Origin: Chionis minor
Taxonomy: Eukaryota > Chordata > Aves > Charadriiformes > Chionididae
DNA: 64,000 bases
Reading direction: 5' to 3'
Assembly (NCBI GenBank): GCA_013398295.1
Contig: VZSF01008499.1
Location: 1,206,899 to 1,270,898, forward strand
Part shown: positions 25,733 to 38,256 of the stretch, one piece after another
Layout: the number at the start of each line of letters is the position of its first letter
Numbering within the stretch: the stretch's first letter is position 1
The notes under the pieces: generated by a model
What the model saw: the letters and a program-made list of their open reading frames with translations, nothing else
Told to the model about the DNA's origin: nothing
Database searches by the model: none
Translations under genes and position numbers: made by a program

Positions 25733-28700
25733 GAGCAAATCAGGTTGCAGAGGGTTTCAAAGAGTATATCACCTTCTGATCATTTCCCCAATTGATAGGC
25801 CAAATAGAAACTAATTTTACCTCCAGAGTAGGTTATGCAAGTCTACACTGCAGTGGGGAACTTTAATTCCATCGTTAATCCAACCAGTAGAGATAGGTAA
25901 TAGAAACGTCAGCACAAATTTCGATGTGGGCTAGAAACAAGAATGCTTTTCTCGTTTCTCCCACACCCTTTTCTTCACTTCTTCTGTTGGCCATCCTACA
26001 GCGAGGCTTGAATAGGTTGGCCTGTTCCTGCACACTTTACACCCCCGACCACAGTGCAGTCCTACAGCAGTGTCACACTCTTACTAAACCTGATGATGGA
26101 TAAACAGCCCACAGGGTATACGCTGCCATCTGGGAATCACAGCGGTCTAATTGCCATCCTACTAAGCTGAGTCATGTTGTTGCAAGCCCTGAACTTAGTA
26201 AGAGGAAAAATAGCTATCTATTTTTCGTCAATAGAATTTACACTTATAAACAGTTTTTATATGCTTTTTCTTTATGCCTAGTTTAAGCATAATCAATGCT
26301 AAATGACAGTGAAATTCTTCCTAGAATATCTGAAATTGCATGTGTTGATGAGGATATATCTCAAAGTGCTCTCTTTAATTAAAGCCCAAAGAGTCTTTGT
26401 TCAGGCTGCATTTAGTTTTCAATTGTGTGGGTGCACATGCATGTATTTTCCTTAAATTGTATTTGTGCAAGCTCATTTCTTCAGAGAAAGATTTTACAGA
26501 AATAAAATGTTGCAAGTGTTACCATAGCAATAATGATCTCAGAGTGTCAAAAATTATCTTGTTAGATCCCGCTATAGCGTTGTTACTCCTACAGTTCCAG
26601 CAGCGCTGTCTTTTGATCAGTGAATTTCCTGGGTTTTTTCCTAGAAATATGAAATATGTGTGACCTCATATGACAGTCATATATGAAATAAAATCATTTT
26701 TATTCTTATGCCAGTGAGCCCACTGACTTAAAAAGGAACGTGTACATCGGTAAAGATACTTCATATGAGAAGTGTAAGTGTATGGGATTATTACAATATT
26801 AATTAAAATCTACCAACAATGAATATACTCAAGTAGGAAGCTTTGGACAGAAACGTTCAAACATGTATTAAATAACAAGGGGTTTGTAACACTGCAAAGA
26901 TACTATAGGTGTAGGTATCTGGCTTCCTTAGCATTAATAGTGATGAGATAATTCAGTGTGCCAAGATTCTATAATGCAAAATGGTATGATATGAGTTATT
27001 TTCATAAATCAACCCCTTGTCTCGACAACTTATTCCCAGATGCTGGACTTGACGTTTGAAACTTATGGATGAAATTTTCTGTCAGAAGACACTTAGAGGA
27101 CTCAGTGCTCCAAGTCAACCTGCATATCCTCAAATTTGATTTCAAGTCTGTAGTGTTGTGTGGAAATCACTGGATATAAGACAAATGTTACGCTGTAATG
27201 AAGATATCATTGTCATGGTAGGAAAAAAATTGTGTATGTTCTATTGACTTTCTGACTTCAGATGTTTGATTTCAAATATTATATATTGACTGTTATTCAG
27301 TTTCCTCGACAGATTTTTAACTCAGGCATAAGTCTCCTAATAGTGAGCTTTCTGAGACTGCCCGCTGTTTCTCTCCCCTTGCAAGCCACATCCCCGTTTC
27401 TACAACAAAAGATCCATGACTATTCTTATGTTTAACATCAGCTTAAGGAAAAATGAACTCCCTCGGATCTCTTCTGAGCAGGACCTTTCCCCATGCCTTT
27501 CTGTCTCTGAGATGTTTTTGAAAGTCAACCCATTTTCATGTTTCCTCAAGTGCTCAGTAACACAACTGTGAAAGCAGTGTTGTGTTTTTTTTCTTAGTGC
27601 AGGTCCCAGATATTTTAGTCTTTTCCTGTGGACAACATTAAGGATAAAAGATGTTGGATTCTGTGACAAGACTTGGCATGTATTACAAAGGCATTTCATT
27701 TAATCTTCAGGTGTTTGCTTTGGAAGGCAATTAGGCATCTCTGTTCTTTTGAAGTTTCCCTTATTTTGATATTCCTGTCTGTCTCCTTACCGTTTATTGT
27801 TTTTTCTGTATTTCATAACATAAAAATCAACATTGAAAAGGCAGTGGCTCCTCACATTCCTCCGTGTGGGTTTGTGATGATTTACAAAATACAACTGACT
27901 TACCTAATAAAGTTTGAGAGCTACACTAAACATTTCTCAAACTTCAAACTCTTTTTTTTTTTTTATCTATGCAGTTACACTGCTGTTTAATACTTCCTTG
28001 TTGGTTACATGTTTGTAGAATTTCTCAGAATAATTTACTGTATTAACCTTCATACAATTACCATCTTATCGGTATACCTTTACCTAAAAGAACGTCACTG
28101 AATTGCAGATGCCACAGTCCTTCCACTGCAGCAATTACATATGCTTTAAACCTCTGCTGAAGTACCATTGCTTTATCAGTGGGACATCTGAAAGTGTGTT
28201 GAAATAGCAATGTTGGCTTCTGGGGTAATACTTCAGCAGGAATTTTACATCTATAGTTGTATACTATGATGCTACATCTCATCTCAGTAGTATTTCAGGA
28301 ATGAGAGTTTATATCCAGGAAAGATGTCTTAATGTGTTAAATACCACATGGTGCCTACCAAACAAGTCAGTTGTCAGATATCTGTGTTACAATCATGAGT
28401 TCTTCTGTTTATCAGTAATAATATATCATTTGCAAGCATGTGCTAGCTTCTTATTCAACACAGGTGCATTGTCATGATTGTAAATTTGTGGATATCTTTA
28501 GAAGAGTTACTAAAGTAGTCTATTACCTATGTAATTACACCAAGAACATTTTTCCAATTGAAACAAATTTTAAATAAATCACGAGAGTTTTCTATAAATA
28601 TTAAAGCTGATCATTTATCATTAGTTGCAATTAAATTACCAATGTATCAGAGCAGTGTTAGAACTTTACAAAGGTTTCAATCAACAGTGTGTGGAAAAAA

Positions 28701-28973
28701 AAATTGGTTTCTATGTTGCTGATGAGCTGTACACTTTGCTTGTTTTACATGATGTCACATATCATGTGGTATTATTTATATTTTCAGTATTTAAGTACGA
28801 AGACACAAACCAATGATTTTAATAGCACATAACACATCAATTTTGAATAATGTCTTCCAGCATTAGTAGAACTTTATATTTTTACTAAGAAATCAATAAT
28901 CAACTTTATACTAAGAACTGATAAATCAGAACAGGACTGACATCATGCGTATTTATTAATCTACACATGGGTT

Positions 28974-28992
28974 TTGTTTGTTTGTTTGTTTC
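28974..28992 (+). repeat. (GTTT)n microsatellite
   Basis: Four to five consecutive GTTT units form an ordinary short tetranucleotide repeat. Confidence 0.85.
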
Positions 28993-30787
28993 TTTAGAAG
29001 TAGAAAAAACGCTTTAGAATTTGGACATGTCAGCATTGCTTCCTTGTGTCACCCATCTGGTTAATGTCCCTGGTCTTCCCTATGCCTTCTGTGGTATGTC
29101 AGTATTAGCTTGACAAGGTATGCATTGATTTATGTTTAAAATGCTCTAGTGTTCCTTTTGAATCCCATATTGATTAAGCCTGCTGAGTTATTCTGAATTT
29201 AAAGTGTGTGTCTTGCTGACAGGTTATGGGAATGCCTGCTGGAAAAGAAATGACATTCATAGATTGATTTCTCTAAATTACATGTGGCACGCAAGGTTTG
29301 TTTACAAACTCTCAGAAGGAAGATACCCAAAGTTTTCCCACTGCAGACTGATATCAAAAGAACTCTGTGATGCTCCTATTGTGCTGTAGGATGTGATTTG
29401 GTTATGATATTGGATCATTTAGTGCTTTTGATGAGAAGTGAAAATGAAAAACCATGAACATGCAAATAACGTAATTCTGGTGTTTTGTAATTCTTGCTTA
29501 ATTAGCTACAGGACAGAAGCTCTCTGCTTCTGAAAAAAAAGAGAGAGGATTTTAATTTTACTAAGATGATATCTAAACAATGGTTATGAGAATGGTATGG
29601 GAAATGGTGAGTATAGTTTGTTCCCTTTACACATGTCATTTCTTGCAAAGTTTTAAGAAGGGCTCTTTATAAGACTTCTAAATGTGCCCAAGTGTTATAT
29701 TCTTTGATATCCAATATATTGCACTCCAAGGATCCCAATGCAATCAAAAAAGGAATACTCTCTATTTTAAGAAGTCATGATTTCATTAGATCCCATTATC
29801 AAATTCTCCAGTAAACTTCCCCCTGAAACAATGTATTTTTCCATTAGGAACAAAATTTATTTTTTTTTCAGGAGATTATAGTAAATCCTGAATTACAAGG
29901 ACACTGGACATTGAAAATTTGTAGTTCTTCAGGGACAGTTCATTACCATTTTTCCATTCATTGCACTTAATTTCTGGAAAAATAATGAATTTTCAATAAC
30001 TCCTCCAGAAAGGTATTCAATTTACTATTACATGCATATGCTTGTATTGATAGAAGAGCTAAAGATTTGCTTCTGAGAAGGCTTTTTGTTCATTGTAAGA
30101 GATGCACTAGAAAAGTAGGTTAGAATTATGTTGCTAGGAAACAGAAGTGGATCCTAGCAACTGCTGCTAAAAATGAAAATTGTATGCCTGTGTTAAAGAT
30201 GGAGCTTCATCCCACAGCAATTTAGCTGACTAATATTGTTTTCTTGAAGAGGATTAATTTCATGGTCATGATCTTTGCTATTTTATTAGCAAAATGATAT
30301 TTCTTATTTAGAATTGTGCTCTCAGAAAAGGAAAATCCTTTTTTGTCTGTTAAAGTATCTCACAACATACTGGTAACATGCTCATTATTCAGCTGGACCA
30401 GAATTGTAACCTTTTGAGATCCACATTCCTCATTTACATGCAGGACTCACCAGTTAGAAAGATACTCATTAACCTATGGCTGTAGGCAATCAGTACTCTA
30501 ACAGAGTATTTGTTTTAATGAATTTTTGTTATGTTTAGGGCCTGAACATCTGATGGATGAAGTGTGCAGTTGTGATCCCAAAGTAATTTTAGAAAAAGGA
30601 AAAAACTACAAAGGGATTTTTTAAATTATATGAATCCCATCCTTCTTTTGGCAGTAGTTTAATTTCCTTCCTGGACTTTCACTCTTCCATCATCTTTTCT
30701 CTGTTGCTGTCAGAGAACTGACAGCATGCTGAACATGCTGAACAAAAGTTCATCTCATATCCCTAGTACCTTTGCTTTTTTGTCAAG

Positions 30788-30895
30788 GCTTCTCTCTCTT
30801 CCTCTTCCACTTCTTAACGCAGTCATCCTTTCTTCTACTTTGCCAGACTTTTCTTACTGGCAACTTCTCTTTTCTCTCTTACTATCCCCTCTTCC
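30788..30895 (+). repeat. Polypyrimidine-rich tract
   Basis: About 108 bases are strongly enriched in C and T, with several TCTCTC and CTTCC runs and few purines. Just upstream, 30725-30742 is a perfect tandem copy of the 9-mer CATGCTGAA. No plausible exon follows, so I do not read the tract as a splice acceptor. Confidence 0.6.
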
Positions 30896-31138
30896 CTGAT
30901 CCACATAGTTATATTCATTCCCTGCAATGAACCTTTGCCTTGGAAAACATAGGGCATTAGTTACAGGACACTGTAACTTCATGATTCATTTTAGTGTTGC
31001 TGACTACCTTCGAAAGCACATAGGCTTGTTTTAGTGAAAGCAGCAGAATGGTAGAGAAAAGTCCTTTTGATTTTCAGTGTGTGGGCTGCTACTGTGCAAG
31101 CTCAGCACCACTTGATCTACATCCATATGACTCCTCTA

Positions 31139-31184
31139 TCTATATATGTGTATATACATATATGTATGTAGGTATATATGTATA
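31139..31184. repeat. TA/TG alternating purine-pyrimidine tract
   Basis: The sequence alternates mostly between purine and pyrimidine (TATATGTG, TATACATATATGTATG and similar). It is a degenerate dinucleotide microsatellite. Confidence 0.75.
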
Positions 31185-32099
31185 GACACCTAAATATCTG
31201 CATTTACAGATAGCATAAGGTCCCAAATTTGTGTGTGTGGTCTTACACATGTAAGTGTAAGAGTGTCTCAGTCCTTCCTTTAATGCCAAGATAAATACTG
31301 GTATAGGAGTAATATAAAATAGGACAACATGCACAGCTGAAGTAGGTTTCAGCATGTGTTATCCTTCTGCATTATATGCTTGAGTGAATCTTGGAGCAAT
31401 AGAAAAGAATTAAGCATGTAAAACACACAAGGCCTGTTTGATTATGAAACAAAGTGCTGTCTCCTGCAGGTGAAGACCTGCTAAGGGGTAGGAACTCTTG
31501 AGGGAGGTTTAGATATCAAAAATGAAAGAAATAAGGGACAACGGGTGAAGAAAAGACAATCAGATGTGATAGAATTTAGCCTCTATAACAGTCTCAAGTA
31601 AACTACCTATGTATATAGGCAAATGTTGCTAAGGAGTGGCTTTGGAGAGATTGTGAAGAAATCCTTCCATTTGCATTGTGATTTGAAGGATTTAAGTACC
31701 ACAAAAAAATGACTAGAGGTGCAGGAGTATACCTTATCTTTGGTGTACATTTGTGATGGTTTAGTTCGGGCATGTAAGTGACGCATTGTAGGAATTGTGA
31801 TGCAGCGCGGCAACTCCTCTCTCACTCACCAGTCAGAAGGTTTCCAATCAAAACATGAACCAAACCAGCAAATTTTTTCCTGTTCATCTACTGGCTGGTT
31901 TTACAGCCTTCTTCAAAACCTTAGTTAGGAAAATAACTTTTAGGCTTTAATGTTTGCAAACTGAGGAAAAACACTGGACTGTCTGTATCCATGGGGCAGC
32001 AGCTGGGTCCAAATGTGGGGTTCCCCTCTTTTTTGTTACTATAGCTCCATAGCCTGGGTTTGTCTTTGCTAAGGCATATGTCAAGTACACATGCCTTGG

Positions 32100-32690
32100 C
32101 CATTTAAAAGACAATAGATCAGAATCAACAGTTTGAAGTTAATCTGCAGCGATGAAAGAAATAGACAGACTCCTTCAGCTTTGATAGCAGCAAGAAAGCA
32201 AGACAGCAAGCAAGCAAGCTCTCTCTCATTTATTTCCACGCACGCTGGTTTTCATGCTTACAGATCAGGATCCCAGATTATGAGGCGAAACAGGGTGTTT
32301 TACATCACTCTCGTTATCGTGGCTGTCTTGGGTCGCGGTCACATGTTCCACTCATCCTTCAGGTGGTTTTCCAGCCTGACCTTCACACGCTCTCAAGCAC
32401 GCAGCATGATCATCCTGTTTTGGCCTGTCCAAAATCCTTTTGAGCTGTGCACCCTGCCACTCCCACATCCTCCCCTGACCCTCACCAGTCCTCTTTCATC
32501 ACCCCGCTGGCCGGAGCTGTGTTCTGCAGCTCCCACATTATTCCGTACGGTGGTAGATAGAAGGTGCGTAAGTTCTGGCACTACGTCCATTCACACCTGT
32601 GGAACATCATATTTACCCAATGAGCGGCCATATGCCATAAACCAGCCATCTGTGAATTCGCATGAAGTATAGTCCTGGGAAAAATACATT
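32100..32690 (-). other. CpG-rich block, possibly an LTR in reverse orientation
   Basis: About 590 bases hold many CpG dinucleotides (roughly 16 counted by eye between 32133 and 32672), while neighbouring DNA has few. Read on the minus strand, an AATAAA signal (complement of 32229-32234) is followed about 10 bases later by a CTTG repeat (complement of 32206-32220), and TGCA sits near 32145-32148. That order resembles the R-U5 end of a retroviral LTR. I could not find convincing TG/CA termini with matching target duplications, nor a clear TATA box. A young insertion or a CpG-island-like regulatory region are the main alternatives. Confidence 0.35.
32133..32672 (+). other. Longest non-LINE open frame (179 codons), unrecognised
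   Basis: The frame is open for 179 codons inside the CpG-rich block. It contains a hydrophobic run (FYITLVIVAVLG) preceded by RRNR, which superficially resembles a membrane segment, and a Pro/Leu/Ser-rich middle. I recognise no domain and see no splice sites or partner exons. CpG-rich DNA has fewer TAA and TAG codons, so chance openness is likely. I list it because its length is unusual here, not because I believe it encodes a protein. Confidence 0.2.
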
Positions 32691-35600
32691 ATGTCTTGGT
32701 TCTTGCCTGCTTTTGGAAGGCCCGTGTTTGTGAGATAGTCTCAGAGAGTACTTAAGCTAAGAGAAAATTAGTCAATCGATATTAGAAACTAATATCTCAG
32801 TCCTGAGAGGACACAAATGTGAGTCAATAAATACACACTTGTTCATATGTACATAAATTTATAGATCAGCCCACAGGCAATAAGCTCATTTTGCTGCTAC
32901 AAGATTACCTTTATTGGAACTAACATTTAAAAAGGCTATTAGAATCTATTTGCCTAAACACGCAATTAAATACAATTTGTAAGACTCCTTGCTGTAATAT
33001 TGACTTCTTGCTCCCACTAACGTTGAAGAGTATTTTAAATGTTATTTCAGTTTCATCAAATAATTGGGTAAAAGATTATTTATTTTCAGTATGCATTATT
33101 TCTTTTCTGTGTCTTTAACTTGGAAGCAATTTCTAGACCAGAGACTTTGCGTACTGCTTAATATTCTTGTAGAAACTTGTGCTTCATTGAGATCAAACTT
33201 ATTTGTCCCCTTTTTAATGGGAGTGCAATAGTGTCACCACGGCTGCAGGTTAAGTATGACAAAAAAGAGTCTATGGGAGGATGTTTAAATGATGTGGTTA
33301 TAAGTCAGACAGCAGAAGAAAGTTATGCATAATGCAAAATGAACAAAGTTCTTCCTGGCAGTGATAACATTTTAGAATTTTCCTCTGTGTGAATGGTATC
33401 TTGAACTGCATAATCTCCTAAACCTTTCTTAAACATGTCGTACTTAAAACCGAATAGAATGTGATGTGGTGTACAACTATATTTTAATAATAAATCATAC
33501 GCTAGTCTGTTTAAGGAAGAATAGAAAAGTAATGTAACTGTCTTGTATCCCTCATACCTGTTCTTATGATGAAATAGGATAAAAATATTGGATTCCCAGA
33601 AAGTAGAGGACCAAAGAATGGGGCATATAGTTTCTTGGGGTAATGAAGCTTTTCCAAGTGTAGAATACCAAAGCTTCTACTAATCTTTAATCAGGATCGT
33701 TAATCAGGTAAGGATTTAAATGACCTCTGTTGTTTCCAGATTAGTGAACAGGCAGAAATTATGGAGTAAAAATAATATTAACTACATGTACATGCTTGTA
33801 TAGCCTAAGGTTTGATATTAAGGAACTGTGTACATGCTTACAAAGGTAGACGTGGGAAAAAATTTTCAGATTCTGTAAATCTCAGACAATAATGTGAATG
33901 TCTGGCTCCAAGTTATTTATTTATGCAAGCTCTGTAGCATTGCAGTCTAAGTACTTCTAAATACAGCTGTAATTAAAAAAAAAAAAGTAAGTACAATACA
34001 TAATTGTGTGCAACTAAAAGGACACAGGATATATTTTCAGAGATGCATGGAATTATATACTGGGTTTTCGAAAATTAAAATTCTTCACATGTTTTATCTG
34101 CAAAGATAAAACATCCAAATATCACAGTGGTCTGCAAACTGATGCCCACTTACATAACATTATTAATAGGAAATCAACATCCATCCAAAACTAGAGAATT
34201 GCATGCACATTTGTATTGTCGCTTATTACATTGCTCTAGTAAGGTCATACTCAAATTACAATATGTGGAAGAAATCGATGTCTGTGATAAAGCTTAAGCA
34301 ATTTAATGAAAACACAGGAGCTGAACTATTTTAAGGGGTGTGAGGTGGTAGAAATCACTGGAGGGAAGACAGCTGTCCCTGAACCTGGGGTCATGTCCCA
34401 GGCTACTTTAGCGTTCTAAGTAAATATGTCTCTTTTAGAAGAATGTGTTGTTCTTTCATGCTAGTTTCATGGGTCATTGGAACAACATACCCATTTTTAC
34501 CTACCTTTTATTTTTTTAATTTTCAGTTTTTTCTTTATTTTTTTAAGCCTTTCTTCAACTCTCCCTTCTACTGTGGCAGAACTGAAGCTGGTATGTGCTC
34601 TTTACCTGTGAGATATGTAACTGGCTTGAGTGTCTGCCAGCTCAATCAACTGCCAACCTTGTGGAGTCTTGCAGTATGGATATTTTGCATGGGCTCCCTT
34701 AATAAAGGTAAATTCTGCCTAGAAATAATTATGTACAGTAGTTGGTAAGTTAATAAAGGGGCGTTGTCCCTTTAAGGGAGCAAAGGTATTTTAAAGTGAA
34801 TAACAGTGTAGTCCTTGTAAACACAGCTAAAACCTCAGTAAGAAATACTACGAAGTAATCAGTACCGTGTCAGGATTCTTGATTAGCAGGTAACTAAATC
34901 TCACAACCTGCTGAATATGGGTGTTAAGTGGTGGGAACTGGTCTCTCATTTTAAGTTAAATAAAATCCCCATTGCAGGAATTAGTTTCGTAACCTTACTC
35001 AGGTCCTCAAAAGGTTTTACTTTGCATTGCTAAACCACTTAATGGTTTGTCAGAAGTTGGTAAAAGTGGTGATATCCAATATATCAGTATGATCTATAAG
35101 TCAGGATGAGAGTGAAACAGCTCTGTTGACAAAAAGGTACTAGCACAGAGCAAGCTCCGAGTATGATACTCTGCTTATCTTCTGCTTCATTAACCACAAG
35201 GACTGATCACATAGTAGATTCCTCCTTGTATATATCATCATGTGTTTGAGAGCATAGGGAATGCAGTAGGGGAGGTGGATAAATTGGGAATGCAGGATCA
35301 ATTAGAGATGATTTTCCATTTTCCACTACATTTATTTCCACATCTTATGATTTCGTGCAGTATTGTCATTTAGCTTATTTTTGTTTAAAAGAAATGTCTT
35401 GCATTTGATATATTCAAAGGTGTGTTGTTCGAGGACCTTGAGAGAAAATTGACAGTCATAATAATTGCTCTATGAATGTTAGGCAGCGTCATATAAGTCT
35501 CAAAACATGGCTGAACACACAGCATATTTAATGAAACTTCAACTGATCCAAAAATGTGGTTGACATGAACAAACTTTTATGATTAAATTAAGGATTGTTT

Positions 35601-37801
35601 CCAGTCCAAAACCCCAAATTAACTACAGCAAAAACAATCCTAACGGCTCCAGCATGCTAAGCAGGATTAAAGAAAATGTGTGCTAAAGCTGACAGTGATC
35701 ATTGATCAAAACTTCAGTCTTTTTAGCCCTAAGGTAACAGAGTCAGATTTCATCACTGTAATCCTTAAGGTATAAAATAGAAATTGAACTTGCATGGTGA
35801 TGCAAGCTGGCTATGAAATTAGGAGGCCTTGGCTCACAAAATATGAAAAGTTGGCGTACTCAATGGAAATGATGTTCAAAGCAGTTCACAGTAAGAATGA
35901 GAAAAGCAGCTTGTGCTGCTCTGGAAGAATAAACAGCAGTTCTCTTTTTGCAGCAGTCAGTCAGTCATATTCTGCACATTAATAAGTATTAGGAAAAAAA
36001 AGTAAAATAGATGTTAAAGTAGGAATAAAATAGTGATCCTTTGAAGTTTCTAAATGTTAAGAAAATGTCTATTATGAAACTTCTGTGTGTAAAATATAAA
36101 AGATTTTTTTGTGAAGAAATAAGCATGTAGAAAGTAAAATCTGCCACATTTTGCATTGTCTTTGCAAGAAAAGGTCTAATGAACTACATGAAATAGTATA
36201 TTTTCCTCCAGAAAAAAAATCTAATAAGAAAGCTAGCACTTGAAAGAGATTTGAGTAAATGATGAATAAAGGCAATTTCCATTTGATACGGATTTTTATG
36301 GTTGCATTTTGTTACTGTACAAGAGAAAGTTCTTCTTAGGAGAAAGGGGGACTATTTATTCTCTCACAAATGTTAATTAATTCTTTATATTAATTGTAAA
36401 TTCTAGTTCTTTTACTCAGCAAGAGGATCAGAGTTTGAAATACCCATCAGGAGGAAGGATTACTAGGTGAGAAAGCCTGAGCTGTGTTAGTTCTAATTGT
36501 ACTTTGCTTTTCAAAATAGAAGCAGAGCATTGTGTCAATAAGGCTTATCCCATGAGTATGGACTGGGATCTCTAAATAGAGTATTGGAAAACAAAGAAGC
36601 CCTAAATGCCCGAAATAATGCGGAGGTAATGTGAGAGGCTTGTTCCTAACCTCTCTCATCTCAGCTGTCAAATTATAAAAGGAAAATAGAAATACATTAA
36701 TTTTTATATTTGTATTTTAGAGTCACACAAATGTTTGAGGGACTTGTTTTGCAGGATCTGTGTGGTCAATGAAAGGCCATAACATAATCAGAGCAGAATT
36801 GTTTGGTTTGATTTTTTATATTCCTGTGTGCCTAAGAGTTGATGACAGGGTTCAGAAGTGTAGCTTTTCCCTACCTCTTCCCACAAGAAGGGTATAGGAA
36901 AAGCCTGTACAGTACAATGGCTGTATCTACTTTGTCCTCTTCTGCCAGTGAGGTTGATGGGGCATAGGCACCTGTCCCACATTACATTCACAGACTCATC
37001 CAAGGGCATGGTCACTACTGCAGAGGTTTTCCAAACTGTCTTACCTCCTCCCTTGTTCTCTCGCTGTCAGCCCAGAGGTCTCGGTGCTTGTCAGAAGCAG
37101 CAGCACGATCAGCTGTCACGGTTCAACAAAATGCATATCCCAACTCAATGTGCTGCAGCACATATTCAGGAGTATTATCGTCCCAAGAGCCGTGACTTAA
37201 TCATGCAGATGGACAGATAAAACTCTGAGCAGTACATGCTAAAGGAATAAGGCCCTCATCAACTATTTATATGAAAATGATCTTTTTCTTTTTGAGGTGC
37301 TTCACTGTATGCTGCTAGAGGGCCTCTAAAGACAGAAAGCACAATAGGTGCATGATGCAGTGTTGAGTAGGTGAACCTTGTGTTTTGTCTGAAGTTTCAA
37401 ACTGATGTGAACTTCTCCTGGCCATCTTCCCCCTCTTTGTTTTTGCCCATTGATTTTTTGAGTACAAAACAAACTTAAGGCAAGTATAATTTGTTATGTA
37501 TCTCTAAAGAGGAAAAAAGAGTAACAAAGGATGCTAATTTAGAAAGGTAGGATGGAAAAGTGAAGATGAGAAACTGCCACAAAACGAATAGGAAATAAGA
37601 TATGCATTTGAAGCAGTGACTAGCCATTGGAAAAAATACCATCTAAAAGATTTTGAAAATGGACTGGATAGCTGGGGAAGTTGGAGGGGCAGGGGGAACT
37701 GGAATATGCTGCAGTCCTGGTTGCTGTAGGAGCTGGAGTCTGGTTTTGGACTGCTGTTGTGCATATGCCGGTCACTTACACTGCCCTTGAGTAATTACTT
37801 C
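32691..37801. other. AT-rich DNA without recognisable gene
   Basis: No frame exceeds 101 codons, and none has a recognised domain. An A run of 12 lies at 33975-33986, a T-rich tract at about 34505-34550, and a perfect hairpin at 34089-34114. Confidence 0.6.
34089..34114. repeat. Perfect 11-bp inverted repeat with GCAA loop
   Basis: The arms ATGTTTTATCT (34089-34099) and AGATAAAACAT (34104-34114) pair exactly. The loop GCAA at 34100-34103 has the GNRA form, which stabilises RNA hairpins. If transcribed from the plus strand it would fold well. No gene lies nearby. Confidence 0.7.
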
Positions 37802-37878
37802 CCTTTCCTATATACCATATATATATATACACACACACACACACATACACACCCCCTATGTATTACCTTTCCTATATA
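37802..37878 (+). repeat. TA/CA microsatellite flanked by a 13-bp direct repeat
   Basis: A (TA)n run passes into (CA)n and then C-rich bases (about 37810-37856). The 13-mer CCTTTCCTATATA occurs at 37802-37814 and exactly again at 37866-37878. The second copy ends at the base before CR1 homology begins at 37879. The direct repeat is not found at the CR1 3' side, so it is not a target-site duplication of that element. Confidence 0.85.
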
Positions 37879-38256
37879 TCCAGCCTGGAGAAGAGAAGGC
37901 TCTGGGGAGACCTTATTGTGGCCTTTCAGTACTTAAAGGGGGCTTATAAGAAAGATGGAGACAAACTTTTTTTGGTGGGGCATGTTGCAATAGGACAAGG
38001 GGTAATGGCTTTAAACTAAAAGAGGGAAGATTTACACTAGATATAAGGACATTTTTTACACTGAGGGTGGTGAAACACTGCAACAGTTTTCCCAGAGAGG
38101 TGGTAGATTCCCCGTCCCTGGAAACATTCCAGGTCAGGTTGTATGGGGCTCTGAGCAACCTGAACTAGGTGAAGATGTCCCTGCTCATTGCAGGGGAGGT
38201 TGGACTAGATGACCGTTAAAGGTCCCTTCCAACCCAAACCATTCTATGATTCTATG
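37879..38256 (+). mobile_element. Short 5'-truncated CR1 LINE copy with intact tail
   Basis: Homology starts at the widespread CR1 motif 'cagcctggagaagagaagg' and runs through the last quarter of ORF2 to the 3' end. Recognisable parts are the block for LIVAFQYLKGAYKKDG (37911-37960), a degraded block for the RLDIRKNFF segment near 38030-38055, the 'gaggttggactagatgacc' block near 38196-38214, and the terminal double octamer ATTCTATGATTCTATG at 38241-38256. Stops interrupt every frame. The intact tail and 5' truncation are the normal outcome of target-primed reverse transcription that stopped early. Confidence 0.95.

Larger units (their letters stand above)
22001..32099. other. AT-rich DNA without recognisable gene
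   Basis: About 10 kb with frames up to 107 codons and no recognised protein domain, RNA gene or repeat family. Internal low-complexity pieces are listed separately: a CA repeat at 25721-25732, a GTTT repeat at 28974-28992, a pyrimidine tract at 30788-30895 and a TA/TG tract at 31139-31184. A T run of 15 lies at about 27950-27964. Confidence 0.6.

Noticed and set aside
37879..38256. Target-site duplication around the short CR1
   Set aside because: The 13-mer at the left is repeated only on the left side of the element and not after the tail, and CR1 elements usually leave no clear duplication.
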